Position numbers and translations under genes: made by a program. This document shows, one piece after another, positions 25,493 to 33,135 of a stretch of 33,135 nt of DNA. The stretch is from Chthoniobacter sp. (GTDB lineage Bacteria; Verrucomicrobiota; Verrucomicrobiia; Chthoniobacterales; Chthoniobacteraceae), in NCBI GenBank assembly GCA_028293645.1, contig JAQGOK010000203.1:1-33135 (forward strand), written 5' to 3'. The notes beneath the pieces were generated by a model. It ran no database searches, was not told the DNA's origin, and saw nothing but the letters and a program-made list of their open reading frames with translations. Position 1 is the first letter of the stretch; every line of letters starts with the position of its first letter.

Positions 25493-28477
25493 ATGATTCA
25501 GCGCCTTTTCCCCGCCTTCCTTTTCATCGCCACCGCCGGTTCCGGGTGGGCAGCCATCGCGCCGAACCCGGCGCTCACCAAGGAGCAGACGGATTTCTTT
25601 GAAGCCAAGATCCGGCCGATCTTCGCGGAGAATTGCTACAAGTGTCACTCGGTTGAAAAGGGAAAGGCCAAAGGCGGGCTCACGTTGGATTCTCGCGACG
25701 GCTGGGCGAAGGGCGGAGAAAGCGGGCCGGCGATCGAACCCGGCGCTCCGGAAAAGAGCCTCCTGTTAAAAGCCGTCGGCTATCTCGATCCGGATCTGCA
25801 GATGCCGCCCAAAGGCGAAAAGCTGCGCCCGGAGGAGATCGCGCTCCTGGCCGATTGGGTGAAGATGGGTGCGGCCGACCCGCGCAAGGAGCCGAAGAAC
25901 GCCGACGCGAAGCTGACTGGGCTGAACGATCAAGCGCGGCATCATTGGTCTTATCAACCGGTCCGGAAGCCGGCCGTGCCGCAGACGAACAATCAGGGTT
26001 GGATCAAAACGCCTGTGGACGCGTTCGTCCTGCAGAAGCTGGATGAGAAAGGGATGTCCCCCTCCCCTGACGCGAGCAAGGAAACGCTTCTTCGCCGCGC
26101 GACTTACGACCTGATCGGCCTTCCGCCGACGCCGCAAGAGGTGGAAGCGTTTGTGAACGACACCACCCCACAAGCATTCGCCAAGGTGGTCGATCGGCTG
26201 CTCGCATCGCCTCACTACGGCGAACGCTGGGGCCGCTTCTGGCTCGATACCGCGCGTTACGCAGACACGAAGGGCGGCGAGCGGAACAATCTGCGCGGGG
26301 GCGACTATCGTTTCCCGTACGCGTGGACGTATCGCGACTGGGTGGTGAACGCGATCAATGCCGATCTTCCTTACGACCAGTTCGTGGTGCAGCAACTCGC
26401 GGCGGACAAGCTGCCGAACAACCCGCCGCAGAATCTTGCCGCGCTCGGTTTTCTCACGGTCGGCGAACGCTTCCGCAATGTGAACGACGTGATCAACGAC
26501 CGGATCGATGTCGTTTCCAAAGGCTTCCTCGGCATGACCGTCACCTGCGCGCGCTGCCATGACCACATGTTCGATCCAATCCCGACGAAGGATTATTACG
26601 CGTTGCACGGCATCTTCGCGTCCACGATCGAACCGGCGGAAAAGCCGGTGATCAGCGCAGCCGGGCCGGGCAATTTGATAGCGTATCAGCAGAAGTTCGC
26701 GGCGCTCGAGGACGAGAATCGGAGGCAATACTATCGCTTCGTCAGCAACGTGCAGACGGAGTTGTTTGAGAAGATCGACAGCTACCTGCTGGCGAGCCGG
26801 TTTGGCGGTCGCAGGAACGGTTCGGCGGAGGAGATCCAGGCGCGCAACCGCATCATGAACTCCGCGAAGCTCGACCGCGAAATCAGCCAATTGTTCCTCC
26901 GTCAGACCCGGCGTGAAGACCCGATCTTCGCGCCGTTCAAATGGTTCGCAGAACTGGAAGCCGGCAAATTCGAGGAAGGCGCCCCGGGAGTTCTCGCAGA
27001 CATTGCCAAGGGCAAATTGGGGAGGTGGAAGTTGAACCCGCTGGTGGTCGCCGCGTTCAAAGATGCGCAGCCGAAGTCCATCGAGGAAGTCGCCGCCATC
27101 TACAAAGGATTGTTCGCGAACCTTCAGCCGCAGCTCGTCGCTTTCCATAAAGCGAGCGCCGAAGCCCTGGTGGAACCCATCGCCGGCTTGCCGACAGAGC
27201 TTCTGCAAATCTTTCAGGTTCCATTCGAGGTTTTGCCTGCGTCTCAAGCAAACACCCAGGGTCTGCGCGATTTCGCCAGCCGTCTGCCCAATCAGCTGGG
27301 CAATCGCTCCGGCTTCATCTTCGCCCGCATCAACGAGCTCGAGTTAACCGATCCCGCCGCGCCCGCGCGCGCAATGCTTGTTGCGGATGCGATGCGGCCG
27401 CGCGATTCGGCGGTGTTCATCCGCGGTCAGGCGGAAACACGCGGCGAAGTGGTCCCGCGCAGGTTCCTCGAAATCCTTTCGCCGCAGCAGCAACCCGTTG
27501 CCTTCAAGGACGGCTCCGGCCGTCTGGAGCTGGCGCAAAGCATCGCCAGCAAGACGAACCCGTTGACCGCACGCGTGCTGGTGAATCGCGTCTGGATGCA
27601 CCACTTCGGCGAAGGTTTCGTTCGCACGCCGGAAGATCTCGGCACGCAGAGTGAAGCGCCGTCGCATCCGGAGCTGCTCGATTATCTGGCGAGCTATGTG
27701 ATGGACGCGGGCTGGTCGCTGAAGCGCCTGCACAAGCTGATCATGCTTTCCCACGTGTATCACGAGGGCAGTTACACCGTGCCCAGGTTTGAGCAGATTG
27801 ATCCGGAAAACCGGCTGCTCTGGCGCGCGAATATCCGGCGGCTCGACTTTGAGGCGACGCGCGATTCGTTGCTGGTCTTCAGCGGCAAGCTCGACCAAAC
27901 CGTCGGCGGGAAACCGATCAATCTCACGGACGAGCCATACAGCTATCGCCGGTCGGTCTATGGCTACATCGACCGCGGCAATCTGCCGGAACTCATGGCG
28001 AATTTCGATTTCAGCGATCCGGACATGCCGAACTCGAAACGGACCACGACCATCGTTCCGCAACAGGCGCTCTTCTTGATGAACAGCCCCATGTCCGTGG
28101 ATGTTGCGCGCAAGATCGTCGCGCGCCCGGAGGTGACGAACGCGGGCGACGATTTGGGCCGCATCATCGCGATCTATCGCATCATCTTCCAACGCCCCCC
28201 GAAACCTGAAGAGATCCAGATTGCCTACCAATTCGTTGGGCAGGAAGCGCGGACCGGACCAGCACCGACAAACATCGCCGCCGCCACGGTCGAACCGCCA
28301 GACCGGATGAATCGACGCCAGAGGATGAAGCTCGCAAATCGGCCGATGAACCCTCGGCGCGCGGCTGTCGAACCGATCAAGAACCTCGGCGAGATCGTCG
28401 AACGCAAACCGCTGACGCCGTGGGAAACCTACGCGCAGGCGCTGCTCCTCTCGAACGAAGCGGCTTACGTGAACTGA
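25493..28477 (+). CDS. PSD1-type protein: PSCyt1 cytochrome c domain + DUF1549 + DUF1553
   Basis: 994 aa; heme motif 'NCYKCHSVEKGKAKGGLTLDSRDGWAKGGESGPAI', 'HWSYQPVRKPAVP', 'HYGERWGRFWLDTARYADTKG', 'TCARCHDHMFDPIPTKDYYALHGIFAST', 'NPLTARVLVNRVWMHHFGEGFVRTPEDLG'. Confidence 0.95.
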   Translation: MIQRLFPAFLFIATAGSGWAAIAPNPALTKEQTDFFEAKIRPIFAENCYKCHSVEKGKAKGGLTLDSRDGWAKGGESGPAIEPGAPEKSLLLKAVGYLDPDLQMPPKGEKLRPEEIALLADWVKMGAADPRKEPKNADAKLTGLNDQARHHWSYQPVRKPAVPQTNNQGWIKTPVDAFVLQKLDEKGMSPSPDASKETLLRRATYDLIGLPPTPQEVEAFVNDTTPQAFAKVVDRLLASPHYGERWGRFWLDTARYADTKGGERNNLRGGDYRFPYAWTYRDWVVNAINADLPYDQFVVQQLAADKLPNNPPQNLAALGFLTVGERFRNVNDVINDRIDVVSKGFLGMTVTCARCHDHMFDPIPTKDYYALHGIFASTIEPAEKPVISAAGPGNLIAYQQKFAALEDENRRQYYRFVSNVQTELFEKIDSYLLASRFGGRRNGSAEEIQARNRIMNSAKLDREISQLFLRQTRREDPIFAPFKWFAELEAGKFEEGAPGVLADIAKGKLGRWKLNPLVVAAFKDAQPKSIEEVAAIYKGLFANLQPQLVAFHKASAEALVEPIAGLPTELLQIFQVPFEVLPASQANTQGLRDFASRLPNQLGNRSGFIFARINELELTDPAAPARAMLVADAMRPRDSAVFIRGQAETRGEVVPRRFLEILSPQQQPVAFKDGSGRLELAQSIASKTNPLTARVLVNRVWMHHFGEGFVRTPEDLGTQSEAPSHPELLDYLASYVMDAGWSLKRLHKLIMLSHVYHEGSYTVPRFEQIDPENRLLWRANIRRLDFEATRDSLLVFSGKLDQTVGGKPINLTDEPYSYRRSVYGYIDRGNLPELMANFDFSDPDMPNSKRTTTIVPQQALFLMNSPMSVDVARKIVARPEVTNAGDDLGRIIAIYRIIFQRPPKPEEIQIAYQFVGQEARTGPAPTNIAAATVEPPDRMNRRQRMKLANRPMNPRRAAVEPIKNLGEIVERKPLTPWETYAQALLLSNEAAYVN

Positions 28478-28511
28478 CGTCGCGCCGGAACGTCGGATGC
28501 GGCCTGAGCGC

Positions 28512-30431
28512 TTATCCGGCGACCGGTTCCGCAGGCGCGGGATCGATCCACTTGCCGTGCTCGCGGATCAAGTCCTCCAGGCGATCCACGGCTTCGCCTT
28601 CGGGGATGTTGAACTTCACTGGCTGCTTACCCACGTAGAGGTTCACCTTGCCCGGCGCGCCGCCGACGTAACCGAAGTCGGCGTCCGCCATTTCGCCGGG
28701 ACCGTTCACGATGCAGCCCATGATCGCGATCTTCACGCCCTTCAAATGCGAGGTGGCTGCTTTGATCCGCGCGGTCGTCGTCTGGAGATTAAAGAGCGTT
28801 CGGCCGCAACTCGGACACGCGACATAGTCGGTCTTGAAGATCCGTGCGCCGGCGGCTTGCAGGATATTGTAAGCGAGGCGCAGCGACTGGCCCGGAGCTT
28901 CTTCACCCTGAACCAGCACGGCGTCGCCGATTCCGTCACAGAGCAACGCGCCGATGTTTGTGGCGGCAGTGAGGAGCGTGTTCAGGAACTCCGCGTCGCC
29001 AGTCGCGGCTCCGGGTGCGACGGGTTGAAGGGAATCCTTGAGGAGGATCGGATGTCGCTCATCCAGGCCGGCGGCGAGCAGTCGAAATGCGGCGATCACC
29101 GGCAGATCGAGGCCATCCGCTACGGTTACCAGCGCGGGAAGTTCGAGGCCGTTGAGGCCCTCCAACAGCGCCTCGTCCCGGGGATCAACGGCGATCGCAT
29201 CAGCAGGTTCCGCGACGGCTTCGGGGCGGTAATCGCCGAGCCGGTCGAGCTTGTGCGCGAGCGCGTCCCATTTTGACTGGGACGTGAAGACCCGGATGGT
29301 CTCTTCACCCCCGACGAGCACGCCGTTGATCTCGATTCTTTCGCTGGTGCGGCGCCGGTAGGAGAACGGGTCGAATGGAAGCGCCCGCACGGGCACGGCA
29401 GACGCGCCCGCGAATCCGTCAAGTTCCTCCGGAATAAGCGCCGATTCCATGCAGGTCGCCGGGGCGCGTGTGTGATCCAAGGGCGGACGTTCGGAAAACA
29501 ACTCGCAGTCGTCGATGGCTTCCAGTTTTGCGGGAAGGCGCGCGTTGAATTCGGCCACGAGAGCCCGCGCGACGGGTATTTCATGCACGCTGTCCTCGGT
29601 GAGTGAAACGCGGACGGTGTCGCCGATCCCATCGTTCAGCAGACTGCCAATCCCGATGGCCGACTTGATTCGTCCATCTTCGCCGTCCCCCGCTTCCGTA
29701 ACGCCGAGATGGATTGGGTAATTCCAATCGGGCCCCTCATTCGCCAGGCGGGCGACCAGGAGGCGATAGGCCTCGATCATCACCTTCGGGTTGCTCGATT
29801 TCATCGAGAAAATGAAATCGTGAAAGCGGAGCGCACGCGCGATGCGCGCAAATTCGAGGGCGCTCTCCACCATGCCCAACGGTGTGTCGCCGTAACGGTT
29901 CATAATGCGGTCGCTGAGCGAGCCGTGGTTCGTGCCGATGCGAAGCGCGACGTGCCGCACTTTGCAAAGTTCGACCAGCGGCGTGAACCGCTCGCGAATT
30001 CGCTCCAATTCAGCCGCGTATTGCTCGTCCGTGTATTCGAGGATCTTGAACTTCTTGGAGTCCGCGTAGTTGCCCGGATTGATCCGCACTTTCTCCACCC
30101 ATCTCGCCGCTTCGAGCGCCGCGTCGGGTTTGAAATGAATGTCCGCAACGATCGGCACCATGCAGCCCTGCGCGCGCAAGCCGGTGACGATGTGCTGCAA
30201 GTTCGCCGCATCCTTCACAGTCGGCGCGGTGATCCGCACGATCTAACACCCAACCGCCGCGAGATCGAGCGTCTGCTGAATGGATGCAGCAGTGTCCATG
30301 GTGTCGCAGGTGATCATCGACTGCACCCGAATCGGATTGCTGCCGCCGATCCCGACAGGGCCGACGCGCACCTCCCGTGTTCGGCGCCTTTCGTACCGGT
30401 AAGCCGAAGCGCAATAGGACGAGCCGCTCAC
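28512..30431 (-). pseudogene. ispG: 4-hydroxy-3-methylbut-2-en-1-yl diphosphate synthase, interrupted by one in-frame TAG at 30243-30245
   Basis: 5' part 30243-30431 (GTG start; 'ERRRTREVRVGPVGIGGSNPIRVQSMITCDTMDTAASIQQTLDLAAVGC') and 3' part to 28512 ('IVRITAPTVKDAANL...VPIVADIHF...KVRINPGN...CPSCGRTLFNLQ...MGCIVNGPGEMADADFGYVGG') are in the same frame, separated only by TAG. Gene identity is certain; whether it is truly inactive is not. Confidence 0.9.
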
Positions 30432-30670
30432 TTCTTTCCGGTGGAGCGTTTCGCCGGCGGCGGCAACTCGTTGAGTGCGGTGATCAGCTTGATGTCGATG
30501 CGCCTGGTCGCCCGGCTCTGAACGTCGGCGACATGGAGGGTGCGGTAATCCGGCGAGAACATCATGAACTCGGGATGCGCCACCTTCACAGTGGTGCGAT
30601 TGGTCAGAACAACCTCAAAAGGTTGAAACGGCTGGGCGGAGTAAAGCTCCCGGATCTCAGCAGGATTCAT
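30428..30670 (-). CDS. Small conserved hypothetical protein, overlapping the ispG start (GTGA)
   Basis: Start set at ATG 30670: MNPAEIRELYSAQPFQPFEVVLTNRTTVKVAHPEFMMFSPDYRTLHVADVQSRATRRIDIKLITALNEL; stop TGA overlaps the ispG GTG. Confidence 0.78.
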   Translation of the reverse strand: MNPAEIRELYSAQPFQPFEVVLTNRTTVKVAHPEFMMFSPDYRTLHVADVQSRATRRIDIKLITALNELPPPAKRSTGKK

Positions 30671-30715
30671 GGAGGGTCTAATAGGCGCGCGCCTCCGGGA
30701 GTGCAACGCCGGGGC

Positions 30716-32389
30716 TTACTTCGCGACTTCGGAAGTTGGCGCGTTGTTAAACTTCATTCCCGAAGATCGACCTCCGAAAAACGGAAGATCCTGCACGTCG
30801 AAGAACGCGATGAAGATCATGAAGCTGATGATCACCAGCGCGCACCCGGTCTGGACGAATTCCAGAATGCGCACGTTGACTGGTTTCCGCCGGATCGCCT
30901 CGATCAAAGCGAGGGTGATGTGCCCGCCATCGAGCACTGGAATCGGCAACAGATTGAGCAACGCGAGGTTCACGTTCAGCACCACGCTAAACCAAAGCGC
31001 CATGCGGATTCCTTCCGGCCCCGACAGGATGTTGTAATACGCGTTCATCACCATCACCGGGCCGCCCATGTGCTGCACGCTGATGTGCGATTTCTCCGAA
31101 AGGACCGCGTCCACGGTGTTGACGATGCTCATCACGCCGAGCCGGATCTGTTCGATAGGGCCGGGATGCACGACGCGGTATTTGCCCATCGGGTGAAAGC
31201 GGAGGCCATCGTCGTCTTCGAGGATCAGACCGATTTTGCCCTTCCCTTTCTCCTCCTCCGGCGTCACTGCCGGCACTTGAGGCGTGACTTTCACCTCGCG
31301 CGGCTGCGTCTCACCCGAGCGGAGAACGGACAGAACGATTGGCACGCCCGTCTTCGTCGCGACGTATCGAATAAACCCTTCGCCGACCGTGGCGGCCTGT
31401 CCGTCGATGCTCAGAATCACGTCTCCGACTTGAAGACCGGCTGCTTTGGCGGGGCTGTCTTTGGCCAGACCGGCAACCCGGACGCCCGTCGGATCAAACG
31501 GGAGCGTGAGCTCCTGTTCGCCACGCTTTACGGTCAGCGTCAGAGCCGTTCCCGGATTGTTCGCTGCGTATTCGTAAATATCCTCGGCGCCGAAAAGCTT
31601 CTGTCCATTCACGGCCACAATGGTGTCGTCGGCCTGCAAGCCTGCACGACCCGCGGGGCTGTTCGGTTGCACCTCCGCGACCAGCGCAGAAATGTGAGGT
31701 CCAATCCCGATCTGACGGAGTCCTTTGCGCTGCCACCAACCGCTTTTCTTCGGGACGAAGGGTTTCGGGTAAACCGACATGGCCTTTCCGTCACGTTCCA
31801 GATCAATGGCCAGCGTCTCATCTTCGCTCCGCGCGACCCGCCACGTGATGCTATCCTCGCCCATGCCGCCGAAGCGGTTCACCTTGTGCCCGTCGATCGC
31901 GAGGATTTTGTCTCCAGGCTGAATCCCAGCGATGGCCGCCGGAGAGCCCGGCTTCACAAAGCCGACCACCGAGGTGCTTTCCGCTTCGCCCATCGGTCGG
32001 CCAGTCTGCCAGACGATCAGCGCAAAGAGGAACGCCAGGCCAAAGCTGAAAAGCGGACCAGCAAACGCGACGATGATCTTGTCGAGCGCGGAGATCGGAG
32101 GGAGCTGTTCCCGCGGCGTCTCGACTTTACCTTCCATCACCTCCATCGGCGCGAGCTGCGGCAGCGCCACGAAACCGCCCGCCGGAATTGAACCGAGGCT
32201 GTATTCCACGCCGTTGATCTTCTTCTTCCAAATCGGTTTGCCGAACCAGATGCCGAACTTCTCGATCACCAGCCCGCGCCAACGCGCCGCGAGGAAGTGC
32301 CCGAGTTCATGCACGATGATCATCAGATTAAAGATCAGGACGACCTCGATGATGATGAGGGTGATCTTGGCGATTTTGAGCAGCAGCAT
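30716..32389 (-). CDS. rseP: RIP metalloprotease RseP (site-2 protease family, PDZ domains)
   Basis: 557 aa; zinc motif 'IVHELGHFLAARW', PDZ segments 'GFVKPGSPAAIAGIQPGDKILAIDG', 'VQPNSPAGRAGLQADDTIVAVNG' and 'GLAKDSPAKAAGLQVGDVILSIDG', 'NLLPIPVLDGGHI'. Confidence 0.96.
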   Translation of the reverse strand: MLLLKIAKITLIIIEVVLIFNLMIIVHELGHFLAARWRGLVIEKFGIWFGKPIWKKKINGVEYSLGSIPAGGFVALPQLAPMEVMEGKVETPREQLPPISALDKIIVAFAGPLFSFGLAFLFALIVWQTGRPMGEAESTSVVGFVKPGSPAAIAGIQPGDKILAIDGHKVNRFGGMGEDSITWRVARSEDETLAIDLERDGKAMSVYPKPFVPKKSGWWQRKGLRQIGIGPHISALVAEVQPNSPAGRAGLQADDTIVAVNGQKLFGAEDIYEYAANNPGTALTLTVKRGEQELTLPFDPTGVRVAGLAKDSPAKAAGLQVGDVILSIDGQAATVGEGFIRYVATKTGVPIVLSVLRSGETQPREVKVTPQVPAVTPEEEKGKGKIGLILEDDDGLRFHPMGKYRVVHPGPIEQIRLGVMSIVNTVDAVLSEKSHISVQHMGGPVMVMNAYYNILSGPEGIRMALWFSVVLNVNLALLNLLPIPVLDGGHITLALIEAIRRKPVNVRILEFVQTGCALVIISFMIFIAFFDVQDLPFFGGRSSGMKFNNAPTSEVAK

Positions 32390-32409
32390 GGAGTGGGTGG
32401 TGGCGCGGG

Positions 32410-33135
32410 TTACGCGAGGAGTTCAGCAGCGCGCGTGCGCGCCCATTGGTCGGCTTCGAGAATAGCAGCGAGGTCGGCGCCGGCAACCGGGCGATGTTCG
32501 TTCATCACCTGCGCGACCGTTTTCCAGATTCCGGGAAAAGTGCAGCGACCTTCAAGGAAGCGTGAGACCGCGATTTCATTCGCCGCGTTCAGAACGGCCG
32601 GGAGCGTCCCGCCGACCGTCCCCGCTTCGCGCGCCAGATCGAGGGCGGGGAAATCCTGCGTCCGAGGCGCTTCAAACGTGAGCGTGGCGAGCTGAGCGAA
32701 ATCGAGCGGTGGCAATGTGTTCGGCACCCGTTCCGGCCAGGTCACGGCATATTGGATCGGGAAACACATGTCCGTGGTCGAAAGCTGCGCGAGCACCGAG
32801 CTGTCGATGAATTCCACCATCGAATGCACGATCGACTGCGGGTGCACGATCACTTCCACCCGCGCCATCTCCACATCGAAAAGCCAGCGCGCCTCGATCA
32901 TCTCGAGCCCTTTGTTGAAGAGCGTCGCCGAATCGATCGTGATCTTCGCACCCATCGTCCAGGTGGGATGCTTTAAAGCCTGCGCTGGCGTGACATCCGC
33001 CAGCTTCCCGGCAGGCCAGGTCCGAAAGGGGCCGCCACTTGCGGTGAGAATCAGGCGCCTTACTTCCGCGGAGTTTCGCCCCTCCAGGCACTGGAAGATC
33101 GCGTTGTGCTCACTGTCCACCGGCAAGACCTTCAC
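32410..33135 (-). CDS. dxr: 1-deoxy-D-xylulose 5-phosphate reductoisomerase (partial; 5' end outside window)
   Basis: 'KVLPVDSEHNAIFQCLEG', 'LTASGGPFR', 'HPTWTMGAKITIDSATLFNKGLEMIEARWLF', 'VIVHPQSIVHSMVEFIDSSVLAQLSTTDMCFPIQYA'. Confidence 0.96.
   Translation of the reverse strand: MKVLPVDSEHNAIFQCLEGRNSAEVRRLILTASGGPFRTWPAGKLADVTPAQALKHPTWTMGAKITIDSATLFNKGLEMIEARWLFDVEMARVEVIVHPQSIVHSMVEFIDSSVLAQLSTTDMCFPIQYAVTWPERVPNTLPPLDFAQLATLTFEAPRTQDFPALDLAREAGTVGGTLPAVLNAANEIAVSRFLEGRCTFPGIWKTVAQVMNEHRPVAGADLAAILEADQWARTRAAELLA

Noticed and set aside
25766-27247. 493-aa minus-strand ORF
   Set aside because: Antisense shadow of the PSD1 gene in GC-rich DNA; Arg/His-rich, no recognisable motifs.
30243-30245. 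Recoded TAG (pyrrolysine or alternative code) as first explanation for the ispG stop
   Set aside because: No supporting evidence in the window; a point mutation or sequencing error is simpler. Kept only as an alternative under the ispG finding.
30377-32191. 604-aa plus-strand ORF
   Set aside because: Antisense shadow of rseP; His/Arg-rich composition with no domain logic, while the minus strand encodes a clear RseP.
1-33135. CRISPR arrays, rRNA genes, prophage or transposon modules
   Set aside because: No spaced direct repeats, rRNA-like conserved segments, integrase/transposase motifs or phage structural genes were seen.

Overview
GC-rich bacterial chromosomal window with about 27 supportable protein genes, one tRNA and no rRNA, CRISPR array, integrase or transposase. 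The gene repertoire (PSD1/DUF1549-DUF1553 cytochrome protein, secreted Gfo/Idh/MocA oxidoreductases, ceramidase-like protein, dxr-rseP-ispG block) suggests a Verrucomicrobiota/Planctomycetota-type organism; this is inference. Main blocks: (i) ECF sigma factor with a strong terminator, then a zinc alcohol dehydrogenase and a companion protein; (ii) a divergent ceramidase-like / TAT-signal Gfo-Idh-MocA pair; (iii) an accessory-looking island at 6.0-12.3 kb with sulfotransferase, SAM methyltransferase, hexapeptide acyltransferase, KAS III, ACP, glycosyltransferase-like protein, coiled-coil protein and a small uncharacterised protein; (iv) tRNA-Pro(GGG); (v) argC-argJ-argB; (vi) DegT-type aminotransferase and SDR; (vii) GH88-like hydrolase, cupin, small protein, Gfo/Idh and TonB-dependent receptor, probably uronate-glycan utilisation; (viii) DUF3008-like protein and PSD1 cytochrome protein; (ix) dxr(partial)-rseP-small ORF-ispG on the minus strand. 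The most striking direct observation is an in-frame amber codon in ispG, at the position where related IspG proteins have Glu in 'GCEIVR'. The 6-12 kb sulfotransferase/KAS III/ACP island is the best candidate for an undescribed pathway, but no wholly novel system can be demonstrated from sequence alone.
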